This document shows, piece by piece, positions 7,824 through 16,019 of a stretch of DNA of 64,000 nt. Positions within the stretch are counted from its first letter, which is position 1; each line of letters begins with the position of its first letter. The stretch is taken from positions 1 to 64,000 of the forward strand of contig NZ_JAIUHG010000028.1 of NCBI RefSeq assembly GCF_020164955.1, in the 5' to 3' direction. Made by a program: the position numbers and the translations under genes. Below the pieces are notes generated by a model. The model saw nothing but the letters and a program-made list of their open reading frames with translations, searched no databases and was not told the DNA's origin. The stretch is from Mesorhizobium sp. CA8. Lineage in GTDB: Bacteria; Pseudomonadota; Alphaproteobacteria; Rhizobiales; Rhizobiaceae.

Positions 7824-7855
7824 AAGGGCGGCGCCGATGTCTCGGCACCGCCCTT
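7824..7855 (+). terminator. Hairpin after the DUF3800 gene
   Basis: A stem AAGGGCGG..GCCGA pairs with TCGGC..CCGCCCTT around a TGTC loop with one internal mismatch, 3 bp after the stop codon. There is no clear U-tract, so it may be a stabiliser rather than a rho-independent terminator. The following 7856-7990 is AT-rich and has no gene. Confidence 0.5.
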
Positions 7856-8174
7856 AAGCAAGACTTACCCCGGCTTCTACCACCGGCTCAGTCGAGCTCA
7901 TATAACATAGGCTCTTATTCTTAAAAGGTCAATATGTTCAATAGCTTATCTGACTATTTATGATAAGTCATTGAAAATGAGTCGCTTTTCCTTGTGGCAA
8001 ATCCATTGCCCAAGTGCCTCGTCCAAGTCCTGCGATCGGCTCCGGCTCACTTTTTGATTTTTTGCCGCGATAATCGGATCTTCCGGCTGGCGCATAACCT
8101 CCACCGCGCAGCTCCAGCGCGGCGCTGGCGGGGCGGCCTGCTGCCTCCGGCAGCTCCCCCCGCTTTCGAAGCCT

Positions 8175-8199
8175 GCCATCGATTCACCGGATCGATGGC
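8175..8199 (-). terminator. Palindrome downstream of lepA
   Basis: Nine-base arms GCCATCGAT and ATCGATGGC flank TCACCGG, beginning 29 bp after the lepA stop. It is a plausible transcript end, though without a T-run. The interval 7991-8170 contains GC-rich short palindromes (for example GCTGCC..GGCAGC) and no gene I can support. Confidence 0.4.
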
Positions 8200-8227
8200 T
8201 TGGCGCGCTGCGCGCGCCACCGGCTTC

Positions 8228-10033
8228 TCAATCGCCCATCTTCAGCGCCTGGATAAACGCCTCCTGCGGGATATCCACCTTGCCGAACTGGCGCATCCGC
8301 TTCTTGCCCTCTTTCTGTTTGTCGAGCAGCTTGCGCTTGCGGGTCACGTCGCCGCCGTAGCATTTGGCGGTGACGTCCTTCCTGAGCGCCGAGATGGTCT
8401 CGCGGGCGATGACCTTGCCGCCTATTGCCGCCTGGATCGGGATCTTGAACAGATGGTGCGGGATCAGCTCCTTCAGCTTCTCGCACATGGCGCGGCCGCG
8501 CTTTTCCGCCGCCGTGCGGTGCACCAGCATGGACAGCGCGTCGACCGGCTCCTCATTGACCAAGATCGACATCTTCACCAGGTCGCCCTCGCGATAGTCG
8601 GTCAGGTGATAGTCGAAGGAGGCGTAGCCCTTGGAGATCGACTTCAGCCGGTCGTAGAAATCGAAGACCACCTCGTTGAGCGGCAGGTCGTAGGTGAGCA
8701 TGGCGCGTTTGCCGACATAGGAGAGATCGGCCTGGATGCCGCGCCTGTCCTGGCAGAGCTTCAGGATGCCGCCGAGATAGTCGTCGGGCGTCAGGATGGT
8801 GGCGCGGATCCACGGCTCCTCGATCGAGGCGATCTTGACCACGTCGGGCATGTCGGCCGGGTTGTGCAGTTCCTTGACCGAGCCGTCGTTGAGGTTCAGG
8901 CGGTAGACGACGGAGGGCGCGGTGGCGATGAGGTCGAGGTTGAACTCGCGCTCCAGCCGCTCCTGGATGATCTCCAGATGCAGCAGGCCGAGGAAGCCGC
9001 AGCGATAGCCGAAGCCGAGCGCGGCGCTGGTTTCCATCTCATAGGAAAAGCTCGCGTCGTTGAGGCGCAATTTGCCGACGGCGGCGCGCAGATCCTCGAA
9101 ATCGGCGGCGTCGACCGGGAACAGGCCGCAGAACACCACCGGCTGCGCCGGCTTGAAGCCGGGGAGCGCCTTTTGCGTCGGGCGGCGGTCCTCGGTGATG
9201 GTGTCGCCGACGCGGGTGTCGGCCACTTCCTTGATCGAGCCGGTGAAGAAGCCGAACTCGCCGGGGCCGAGCTCGTCGACATTGACGCGGGCCGGCTTGA
9301 AGACGCCGGTGCGCTCGACGAGGTATTTTGCGCCGGTGCCCATCATGCGGATGGTCTGGCCCTTCTTCATCACGCCGTCGATGATGCGCACCAGGACGAT
9401 GACGCCGAGATAGGCGTCGTACCAGCTGTCGACCAGCATGGCCTTGAGCGGTGCCGCGATGTCGCCCTCGCGCGGCGGCGGCAGCTGATGGACGATCGCC
9501 TCCAGCACGTCGGGCACGCCAAGCCCCGTCTTGGCCGAGATCAGCACGGCATTGGAGGCGTCGAGGCCGATCACCTCCTCCACCTGCTCGCGGATGCGCT
9601 CGGGCTCGGCCGCCGGCAGGTCGACCTTGTTCAGCACCACGACGATCTCGTGGTTGTTGTCGATGGCCTGGTAGACATTGGCCAGCGTCTGCGCCTCGAC
9701 ACCCTGGCTGGCGTCGACCACCAGCAGCGAGCCCTCGCAGGCGGCCAGCGAACGCGACACTTCATAGGCGAAGTCGACATGGCCGGGCGTGTCGATGAGG
9801 TTCAGCACATAATCCTCGCCGTTTTTGGCGCGGTAGTTGAGCCTCACGGTCTGGGCCTTGATGGTGATGCCGCGCTCGCGCTCGATATCCATCGAGTCCA
9901 GCACCTGCTCCTTCATGTCGCGCTCCTCCAGCGTGCCGGTGAGCTGGATCAGCCGGTCGGCAAGCGTGGATTTGCCATGGTCGATATGGGCGACGATGGA
10001 GAAATTGCGGATATGGTCGAGGGGCGTCGTCAT
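8228..10033 (-). CDS. lepA: Elongation factor 4 (LepA)
   Basis: The 601-residue translational GTPase has its G1 loop AHIDHGKST at residues 15-23, followed by DTPGHVDF and NKVDLP. The LepA-specific C-terminal domain follows, with YVGKRAMLTYDLPLNEVVFDFYDRLKS and the end MRQFGKVDIPQEAFIQALKMGD. EF4 acts on paused or mistranslocated ribosomes. The ATG at 10033 gives the usual N-terminus MTTPLDHIRNFSIVAHIDHG; an in-frame extension to 10180 reads through repeat DNA and was rejected. It is transcribed alone with repeats on its 5' side. Confidence 0.97.
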   Translation of the reverse strand: MTTPLDHIRNFSIVAHIDHGKSTLADRLIQLTGTLEERDMKEQVLDSMDIERERGITIKAQTVRLNYRAKNGEDYVLNLIDTPGHVDFAYEVSRSLAACEGSLLVVDASQGVEAQTLANVYQAIDNNHEIVVVLNKVDLPAAEPERIREQVEEVIGLDASNAVLISAKTGLGVPDVLEAIVHQLPPPREGDIAAPLKAMLVDSWYDAYLGVIVLVRIIDGVMKKGQTIRMMGTGAKYLVERTGVFKPARVNVDELGPGEFGFFTGSIKEVADTRVGDTITEDRRPTQKALPGFKPAQPVVFCGLFPVDAADFEDLRAAVGKLRLNDASFSYEMETSAALGFGYRCGFLGLLHLEIIQERLEREFNLDLIATAPSVVYRLNLNDGSVKELHNPADMPDVVKIASIEEPWIRATILTPDDYLGGILKLCQDRRGIQADLSYVGKRAMLTYDLPLNEVVFDFYDRLKSISKGYASFDYHLTDYREGDLVKMSILVNEEPVDALSMLVHRTAAEKRGRAMCEKLKELIPHHLFKIPIQAAIGGKVIARETISALRKDVTAKCYGGDVTRKRKLLDKQKEGKKRMRQFGKVDIPQEAFIQALKMGD

Positions 10034-10085
10034 GCGGCGGGCTTTAGCAGGGGCGGGGTTGAGGGGCAAGCGGCGGGGGTTTTTC

Positions 10086-10133
10086 CTTCTCCCCTTGTGG
10101 GAGAAGGTGGATCGGCGCGCAGCGCCGAGACGG
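10086..10133. repeat. Single arm of the DUF559-cassette repeat
   Basis: A 48-bp match to the family B arm (CTTCTCCC/GGGAGAAG hairpin then CGGCGCGCAGCGCCG) lies 53 bp upstream of lepA. No inverted partner is seen before the family A pair that follows. Confidence 0.7.
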
Positions 10134-10157
10134 CTTCCAGCGTCGCGATCCTTCACA

Positions 10158-10310
10158 CCCCCCTCTGGCCTGCCGGCCATCTCCCCCGCAAGGGGGGAGA
10201 TCAGATGTCGCGATCGCTTTCACCAATCGCCGACATTGCAGGAAGGGCGCCGACGACGAAGCTGCCAATCTCCCCCCTTGCGGGGGAGATGCCCGGCAGG
10301 CAGAGGGGGG
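10158..10310. repeat. REPIN-like inverted pair, family A (copy 3)
   Basis: It has the same outer-to-outer structure as the element at 2370: CTGGCCTGCCGGCCATC with an ATCTCCCCC hairpin, then a 65-bp spacer and the inverted half. The loop is GCAA in both arms where copy 2 has TCAA in both, a compensated change that suggests selection on, or copying of, the whole hairpin. Confidence 0.8.
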
Positions 10311-10423
10311 TGCTGTCCCTCCAACATTGCGCACCGAGGCGCCCCAATCACAAACCGGTGAAGCTGTAACGAACCTCTCCACCCCGGCGAAATGGGAGCA
10401 TGACCCAGTGGAGACTGCTTCCC

Positions 10424-11110
10424 ATGACCGGATTGAAGACAAGCCTGCTCGCCGGCGCGATGCTTGCCGCCACGCTCGGCGCCGCTTCCGCGCAGCCGCT
10501 CACCGTGGTCGAGCTGTTCACCAGCCAGGGCTGCTCGTCCTGCCCGCCGGCCAATGCCAACCTGATCAAGGTCAAGGACCAGCCGGGCGTGCTGGCGCTG
10601 TCGTTCAACGTCACCTATTGGGACTATCTCGGCTGGAAGGACACTTTTGGCCGCAAGGAATTCACCGAACGCCAGGTGACCTACGAGCCGTCGCTCGGCC
10701 ATGACGGGCCGTTCACGCCGCAAGTGGTGGTGAATGGCAGCCACGACGCCGTGGGCGCGGCACCGGGCGAGATCCAGAGCTTGATCGCCAACAGCAGCCG
10801 CGCGCAGGGGCCGGAGCTTTCGCTTGGGCAGGGCAAGGTCAGCATCGGCGCCGGCAAGGCGCCGGGCGGCGGCGCCGATATCTGGCTGGTGCGCTACACC
10901 AGAGGCGTCGTCGAGGTGCCAGTGGCGCGCGGCGAGAACACCGGCCGCACCCTGCCGCACGCCAATGTCGTGCATGCGCTCACCAAGCTCGGCAGCTGGA
11001 ACGGCGAGGCGACGACTTTGCCGCTGCCGGTGGCCTCGGGTGGCTTGAGCACCGCGGTGCTGGTGCAGGGTCCGAACGGCGGACCGATCCTCGCCGCCGC
11101 CGCCAACTGA
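10424..11110 (+). CDS. Secreted DUF1223 (thioredoxin-like) protein
   Basis: The 228-residue protein has a signal peptide (residues 1-23, cut after ASA). The DUF1223 domain opens with VVELFTSQGCSSCPPAN, giving a CxxC pair at Cys37/Cys40 in a thioredoxin-like position. It is predicted to be periplasmic and redox-active. The start at 10424 places the signal peptide at the N-terminus; the upstream ATG at 10400 adds eight residues. It is followed by the methionine-rich peptide gene and exported msrA on the same strand. It could pass electrons to that single-cysteine MsrA, but this is inference. Confidence 0.82.
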   Translation: MTGLKTSLLAGAMLAATLGAASAQPLTVVELFTSQGCSSCPPANANLIKVKDQPGVLALSFNVTYWDYLGWKDTFGRKEFTERQVTYEPSLGHDGPFTPQVVVNGSHDAVGAAPGEIQSLIANSSRAQGPELSLGQGKVSIGAGKAPGGGADIWLVRYTRGVVEVPVARGENTGRTLPHANVVHALTKLGSWNGEATTLPLPVASGGLSTAVLVQGPNGGPILAAAAN

Positions 11111-11194
11111 CCTTTTTCCCCTTCGCGCGGGGCCGCATGAGCGGCAACGCTTCACCAGGGCCCGCATGCGCGCGCCAAACCCAAGGAGACTACC

Positions 11195-11479
11195 ATGACC
11201 AAGTTCCTCACGCTGCCGGCGCTGGCCTTCGCGCTTTCCGCGTCCGTCTTCGTCGCCGGCGCCCGCGCCGACGACACGGCCAATGCGATGAAGCCCGCCA
11301 ATGCGATGGCGACCGACGCCATGAAGCCGGCCGACGCCATGAAGCCGGCCGATGCTATGAAACCTGATGCGATGAGCACCGAGGCGATGAAGCCGGCCAC
11401 GGATGCGATGAAGCCCGCCACCGACGCAATGAAGCCTTCGACGGATGCCATGAAGCCTGCGGACACCACCGCTCAGTAG
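11195..11479 (+). CDS. Secreted methionine-rich AMKP-repeat protein (MXKDX-type)
   Basis: This 94-residue protein has a signal peptide (residues 1-25, cut after ARA). The mature 69 residues contain eight AMKP units and two related AMAT/AMST units, giving ten methionines (about 14%). It is otherwise Asp/Ala/Lys/Pro/Thr-rich and probably unstructured. It resembles the pentapeptide MXKDX-repeat family. The start has a good AGGAG site. Regularly spaced methionines and a nearby exported MsrA suggest a sacrificial oxidant sink like the MrpX peptide described in Azospira. That role is inference. Confidence 0.8.
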   Translation: MTKFLTLPALAFALSASVFVAGARADDTANAMKPANAMATDAMKPADAMKPADAMKPDAMSTEAMKPATDAMKPATDAMKPSTDAMKPADTTAQ

Positions 11480-11540
11480 GGTGAGCTGGCGATCCGCCTG
11501 CGTCGCCGGCCTGCGAGGCAATCGCACAGGGCAGCGCAGC

Positions 11541-11700
11541 CCCCTCTCCGTCTCGGCGCTGCGCGCCGATCCACCTCTCCCCGCTTTGCGGGGGCGAGGA
11601 AACGCCAATCGCCAAGGGCGCGGCCTTCGCAAGCCTGGGTTCCTCGCCCCCGCCAGAGGCGGGGGAGAGGTGGCTCGTCGAAGCCGAGACGGAGAGGGGG
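11541..11700. repeat. REPIN-like inverted pair, family C
   Basis: CCCCTCTCCGTCTCGGC at the left is inverted at the right as GCCGAGACGGAGAGGGG. Internal hairpins of the CCACCTCTCC/GGAGAGGTGG type lie between. It fills the space between the AMKP-repeat gene and msrA. A single relative lies at 14685. Confidence 0.75.
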
Positions 11701-11792
11701 AGCGCCCTCGGCCATTGGCCGCCGCACGGCAAAGTGAGAACCGCTTCGCGGCTGCGTTCGTATATAATGGAGCGACAACAAGGAGACCCAAC

Positions 11793-12530
11793 ATGACCGG
11801 CATTGAAAAGAAAGCCGCGCAGCGGCCATTCCTTGCCAAGGGTGCGCTGGCGGCGCTGGTGCTCAGCGCGGCCGCGGCCATCTTCTGGCAGAGCCCGGCC
11901 CGATCGGCCGAGGACGCGGTGGTGATCCCGCCGCCGGCTTTGGACGAAAAGGCTGCGAGCGGCACCGAAAAGGCGATCTTCGCCGGCGGCTGCTTCTGGG
12001 GCGTCCAAGGCGTGTTCCAGCACGTCAAGGGCGTGAGCAAGGCCGTCTCCGGCTATACCGGCGGCAGCGCCGAAAACGCCGTCTACGAAGTGGTCGGCAC
12101 CGGCCGCACGGGCCACGCCGAATCCGTCGAGATCACCTACGACCCGTCGAAGGTCACCTATGGCCAGCTCCTGCAGGTCTATTTCTCGGTCGCGCACAAT
12201 CCGACGCAGTTGAACTACCAGGGACCGGACCGGGGCACCCAGTACCGCTCGACGATCTTCGCCGAGAATGACGAGCAGAAGAAGGTGGCCGAGAGCTACA
12301 TCACCCAGCTCGACAAGGCCAAGGTCTTCCCCAAGCCGATCGTCACGACGATCGAAACCGGCAAGACCTTCTACCCGGCCGAGGATTACCATCAGGACTT
12401 CCTGACGCTGAACCCGACCTATCCTTATATCGTCTACAACGATCTGCCCAAGATCGAAAATCTGAAGGCGCTGTTCCCTAAGCTCTACAGCGAGAAGCCG
12501 GTGCTGGTGCTGGCCTCCAGCAAGAGCTGA
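11793..12530 (+). CDS. msrA: Exported peptide methionine sulfoxide reductase MsrA
   Basis: The 245-residue protein has an N-terminal hydrophobic segment (about residues 17-32, possible cut after ARS), then a complete MsrA domain with the catalytic GGCFWG (Cys67) and TGHAESVEI. It reduces methionine-S-sulfoxide. Cys67 is the only cysteine, so there is no internal resolving cysteine and an outside reductant is needed. The segment implies action in the periplasm or at the outer face of the membrane. The start follows AAGGAGACCC. The Met-rich peptide gene 313 bp upstream is a plausible substrate. Confidence 0.93.
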   Translation: MTGIEKKAAQRPFLAKGALAALVLSAAAAIFWQSPARSAEDAVVIPPPALDEKAASGTEKAIFAGGCFWGVQGVFQHVKGVSKAVSGYTGGSAENAVYEVVGTGRTGHAESVEITYDPSKVTYGQLLQVYFSVAHNPTQLNYQGPDRGTQYRSTIFAENDEQKKVAESYITQLDKAKVFPKPIVTTIETGKTFYPAEDYHQDFLTLNPTYPYIVYNDLPKIENLKALFPKLYSEKPVLVLASSKS

Positions 12531-12613
12531 GGAGGAGAGCCGGCCAGTTCCTGGCGCACGGATCTTCGTTAGATATCGGCAGCTGACATGCCTTGCGATT
12601 GGCGAAGCCCTCA

Positions 12614-12806
12614 GTCTCGTCATTCCAGGGCGAAGCAGCCGCGAAGCGGCGTCGCGGAGACCCTGGTATCCATTACGTAACCCTGATCGTAGAATGCAGC
12701 GGAGCAGAATTCTGCACCGCAGCAGCGCTCTTAAGTCACGGAATGGATCCGCGGGTCTGCGCGCGTCGCTTCGCTCCTTGCTCCGCCCGTGGATGACGAG
12801 GTTCGG
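12614..12806. repeat. Dispersed intergenic repeat, family D (copy 1)
   Basis: This is a long GC-rich element with GCAGAATTCTGCACCGC, GCGGGTCTGCGCGCGTCGC and a GCTCCTTGCTCC block. Much of it recurs, shortened, at 63411-63560. The region 12531-12977 holds this repeat and no gene I can support. Confidence 0.65.
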
Positions 12807-12977
12807 GCGGCTTCCGCCAATCTCCGGCGCCGGTGCTGATCGCCGGGTATGTCTGCCCGAAACCGGGAGAAAGACGCGCCCACTGTCCAGAACTGTCAGC
12901 AGCAGCGTCGATTCCAGTTGCGCCGGACAACAGCCGACCTATATCAGGTCACCTTTTCCAGCCGGCCGTATTTCAGC

Positions 12978-13904
12978 ATGTCATCCATCATCTCGATCTC
13001 CGGTGTCACGAAAACTTATGCCACCGGCTTCAAGGCGCTGAAGGAAATCAATCTCGACATCGAGCGCGGCGAGATCTTCGCGCTGCTGGGGCCGAACGGC
13101 GCCGGCAAGACGACGCTGATCTCGATCGTCTGCGGCATCGTCAACCGCTCGTCGGGCACTGTCACCGTGAACGGCCACGACATCGGCCGGGATTACCGCG
13201 CGGCGCGCAGCCTGATCGGGCTGGTGCCGCAGGAACTCACCATCGATGCCTTCGAGACCGTCTGGGCGACGGTGAACTACAGCCGCGGCCTGTTCGGCAA
13301 GGCACCCAACAAGGAGTTCGTCGAAAAGGTGCTGCGCGACCTCTCGCTGTGGGACAAGAAGGATTCCAAGGCGATCACGCTGTCGGGCGGCATGAAGCGC
13401 CGGCTGATGATCGCCAAGGCGCTGTCGCACGAACCGCGTGTGCTGTTCCTCGACGAGCCGACGGCCGGCGTCGACGTGGAGCTGCGCCAGGACATGTGGG
13501 CAATGGTCCGTCGCCTGCGCGAGGAGGGCGTCACCATCATTCTCACCACGCATTACATCGAGGAAGCCGAGGCGATGGCCGACCGCGTCGGCGTCATCAA
13601 CAAAGGCGAGATCATCCTGGTCGAAGGCAAGGCCGAGCTGATGCGCAAGCTCGGCCGCAAGCAGATGAATCTGGAGCTGCGCGCGCCGCTTGCCGCCGTT
13701 CCGGACAGCCTGTCGCACTATTCATTGGAGCTGTCGGACGACGGCAACCAGCTCACCTACACCTATGACAACCAGAGCGACCGTCCGGGCGTCGCCTCGC
13801 TGATCCGCGACCTCGAGGCGGCCGGCGTCCAGTTCCGCGACCTCGAAACCAAGAACAGCTCGCTCGAAGAGATTTTCGTCAATCTTCTGAGGCAAGAGCC
13901 ATGA
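12978..13904 (+). CDS. ABC transporter ATP-binding protein (ABC-2 exporter type)
   Basis: The 308-residue ATPase has Walker A GPNGAGKT (38-45), signature LSGGMKRRL, Walker B VLFLDEPT and H-loop TTHYIEEAE. A C-terminal extension is typical of the YadG/NodI/CcmA-like drug and polysaccharide export group. The ATG at 12978 gives the expected N-terminus; an upstream in-frame extension from 12849 was rejected. The stop overlaps the permease start by 4 bp (ATGA), so the two are translationally coupled. The substrate cannot be read from the sequence. Confidence 0.93.
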   Translation: MSSIISISGVTKTYATGFKALKEINLDIERGEIFALLGPNGAGKTTLISIVCGIVNRSSGTVTVNGHDIGRDYRAARSLIGLVPQELTIDAFETVWATVNYSRGLFGKAPNKEFVEKVLRDLSLWDKKDSKAITLSGGMKRRLMIAKALSHEPRVLFLDEPTAGVDVELRQDMWAMVRRLREEGVTIILTTHYIEEAEAMADRVGVINKGEIILVEGKAELMRKLGRKQMNLELRAPLAAVPDSLSHYSLELSDDGNQLTYTYDNQSDRPGVASLIRDLEAAGVQFRDLETKNSSLEEIFVNLLRQEP

Positions 13905-14680
13905 ACCTGCGCGCTGCCCCCAATTTTCGCGCTGTATGGGCGATCTACCGGGTGGAGATGGCGCGCGCCTTCCGCACGGTTCTGCAGAGCATCATCTCGC
14001 CGGTCATCTCGACATCGCTCTATTTCGTCGTCTTCGGCTCGGCCATCGGCTCGCGCATCACCGAGATCGACGGCATCGCCTACGGCGCCTTCATCGTGCC
14101 CGGTCTGATGATGCTGTCGCTCTTGACGCAATCGATCTCCAACGCCTCCTTCGCTATCTATTTTCCGAAATTCGTCGGCTCGATCTACGAGCTCCTGTCG
14201 GCGCCGGTCTCCTATCTCGAGATCATCATCGCCTATGTCGGGGGTGCCGCGACCAAGTCGGTCATACTCGGCCTGATCATCCTGGCCACCGCGGCGCTGT
14301 TCGTGCCGCTCAGGATCGAGCATCCGTTCTGGATGATCGCCTTCCTGGTGCTGACGGCGGTGACCTTCAGCCTGTTCGGCTTTATCATCGGCATCTGGGC
14401 AAAGACCTTCGAGCAGCTGCAGCTGGTGCCGCTCTTGATCGTCACGCCGCTCACCTTCCTCGGCGGCAGCTTCTATTCGATCCACATGCTGCCCGGCATC
14501 TGGAAGACAATCACCCTGTTCAACCCGGTCGTCTACCTGATCAGCGGGTTCCGCTGGAGCTTTTACGGTAAGGCGGATGTCTCGGTCGGCGTCAGCCTCG
14601 GCATGACGCTGGTGTTCCTGGCCATCTGCATCGCGATCGTCGCCTGGATATTCAAGACGGGATACCGGTTGAGGAACTGA
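13901..14680 (+). CDS. ABC-2 type transporter permease
   Basis: The 259-residue integral membrane protein has six predicted segments and the ABC-2 membrane family layout (YadH-like). It includes the conserved loop PLTFLGGSFYSIHMLP near residues 187-202 and the ending NPVVYLISGFRWSFYG. It pairs with the ATPase at 12978 through a 4-bp overlap to form a complete exporter with homodimeric permease. No accessory gene follows; a family C repeat and a convergent gene close the operon. Confidence 0.93.
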   Translation: MNLRAAPNFRAVWAIYRVEMARAFRTVLQSIISPVISTSLYFVVFGSAIGSRITEIDGIAYGAFIVPGLMMLSLLTQSISNASFAIYFPKFVGSIYELLSAPVSYLEIIIAYVGGAATKSVILGLIILATAALFVPLRIEHPFWMIAFLVLTAVTFSLFGFIIGIWAKTFEQLQLVPLLIVTPLTFLGGSFYSIHMLPGIWKTITLFNPVVYLISGFRWSFYGKADVSVGVSLGMTLVFLAICIAIVAWIFKTGYRLRN

Positions 14681-14684
14681 CGAG

Positions 14685-14740
14685 TTCCTCGCCCCCGAAG
14701 TGGGGAGAGGTGGCCCGGCGAAGCCGGGACGGAGAGGGGA
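14685..14740. repeat. Single family C hairpin repeat
   Basis: The segment TTCCTCGCCCCC...GGGGAGAGGTGG...GACGGAGAGGGG matches the right half of the element at 11541. It lies between the convergent permease gene and the DUF2156 gene and may help end both transcripts. Confidence 0.65.
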
Positions 14741-14748
14741 GGCCTGCT

Positions 14749-15786
14749 CTAAATCGCCTTCAGCAGCCGCAGCAGGCCTAGCATCTCCATGAAAGTCCCT
14801 TTGCGGAACGCGATATAGGTCGGCTCCTCGACGCCGTGGAAGCGGCGCTTGAAGGCCGCCTGACCCTGCAGGTTGAAGCGCGAGCGGTTGACCCAGGGCG
14901 AGTTGTAGGCGCGCTGGAAGGCGCCGCGCCAGAAGCTCGATTCGGCAAAGCCGCTGGGCTCGATATCGAGCAGCGGCGAAAGGCCGAGCGTCACCTCGGA
15001 GATGCCTTCCTCGCGAAATCGGTCGACGGCGAATTTGGTCAGGCCGATCTCGGCATGCGGCGTGGCGTCGGTCTGCTTGCGCTTGAAGGAGGTGGTGTAG
15101 CCGATGACCTTGCCGTCGCGGAACAGTGGGTCGAAGTCGAGGATGGCGAGAAGCCGGCCCTCAGGGCTGTGCAGGAGGAAGCGGCGCATGTCGACGCCGA
15201 GCTCTTCGGAAAAGCGGCGGTTGAGGAAACCCATCTCCCAGCGCTTGATGATGCGCTGCTTGCGCCAGTCGGCGGAAAGCTGGACGATCTCCTCGTGCAG
15301 CCCGTCGCCCCTGTCCTCGGCGATGGTAAAGCCCTTCTTCGTCAGCCAGCGTTGGGAATAGCGCACGGTCTCGTTGCGCTTGCCGGAAAAATCATGCGCC
15401 GGCAAAACCAGCCTCGTATCGATGCCGAGGCGATTCACCATGTAGCCGAGGCCGGCGAGCACCTTGGCCGTGTCGGCGCCGATCTGGACGAACCAAGGGC
15501 CGCCGGCGGCTTCGACGAAGCGCTTGATATAGGCCGCGCGATCCGCCGGATCGACCACCGGATCGCCCAGCGCGAAATGCCGGCCCATCTTGGTGCCGAA
15601 GGCGATATAGCCGTCGCCATCGCTGAAATAGGCCAGTTTCTGCTGCACGGCCGTCGAATAGGCCAGCGAGAAATCGCCGTATCGGCGCACCAGCGCCAGG
15701 CGTTCGGCATCCGTCAAGTCGCGCCGCGGAACCTTGGGCGCCACAGCGTCGAGAAGCCTGTCGAAATAGATGCGCAGGGGCGCCAT
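14749..15786 (-). CDS. DUF2156 protein (MprF C-terminal synthase-like)
   Basis: The 345-residue soluble protein matches the GNAT-fold catalytic domain of phosphatidylglycerol lysyltransferases (DUF2156): ALGDPVVDP near residues 72-80, then MGFLNRRFSEELGVDMRRFL and LGLSPLLDIEP. The flippase membrane domain of full MprF/LpiA is absent, so this is the synthase part alone. It may aminoacylate a lipid or another acceptor with aminoacyl-tRNA; the acceptor is unknown. The ATG at 15786 gives a normal domain start. Positions 15787-15960 show nothing further. Confidence 0.82.
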   Translation of the reverse strand: MAPLRIYFDRLLDAVAPKVPRRDLTDAERLALVRRYGDFSLAYSTAVQQKLAYFSDGDGYIAFGTKMGRHFALGDPVVDPADRAAYIKRFVEAAGGPWFVQIGADTAKVLAGLGYMVNRLGIDTRLVLPAHDFSGKRNETVRYSQRWLTKKGFTIAEDRGDGLHEEIVQLSADWRKQRIIKRWEMGFLNRRFSEELGVDMRRFLLHSPEGRLLAILDFDPLFRDGKVIGYTTSFKRKQTDATPHAEIGLTKFAVDRFREEGISEVTLGLSPLLDIEPSGFAESSFWRGAFQRAYNSPWVNRSRFNLQGQAAFKRRFHGVEEPTYIAFRKGTFMEMLGLLRLLKAI

Positions 15787-15964
15787 GAGCTCCGCGTGCC
15801 AAGAAGTGATGACCTGCCGCCCTCAGGTCGCGAATCGCTGGCGACCGCTGCCGGCCGCGTGCGTCAACGCGATATAGGATGCAATTGACCGCGAATGAAG
15901 GGCAAACGTCCGAAGGCGGTGCTGTCACTCATCGGCTGCCGCAACGGATATGCGAAAGATCGCC

Positions 15965-16003
15965 TTGACATTTCCATGCATTGTTATATATCAAGTTATC
16001 AAT
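15965..16003 (+). promoter_or_regulatory. Promoter with overlapping palindrome for the marR-GNAT pair
   Basis: A TTGACA box at 15965-15970 is followed 16 bp later by TATATC (15987-15992). An imperfect inverted repeat ATTGTTA..TATCAAT (15980-16003) covers the -10 box, a fitting place for autorepression by the MarR product. It is read from sequence pattern only. Confidence 0.45.
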
Positions 16004-16019
16004 ATGCGACGAGGCTGCT

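Noticed and set aside
7958..8179. Minus-strand 73-codon frame between the DUF3800 gene and lepA
   Set aside because: Only the last part looks protein-like; there is no ribosome site or recognisable family, and it overlaps GC-rich palindromes.
7994..10369. Plus-strand open frame of about 790 codons opposite lepA
   Set aside because: It is antisense to a certain lepA gene and runs through repeat DNA; the composition is that of a shadow frame.
12531..12977. Search for a small gene before the ABC ATPase
   Set aside because: The interval is mostly the dispersed repeat; frames found there have no start signals or conserved features.
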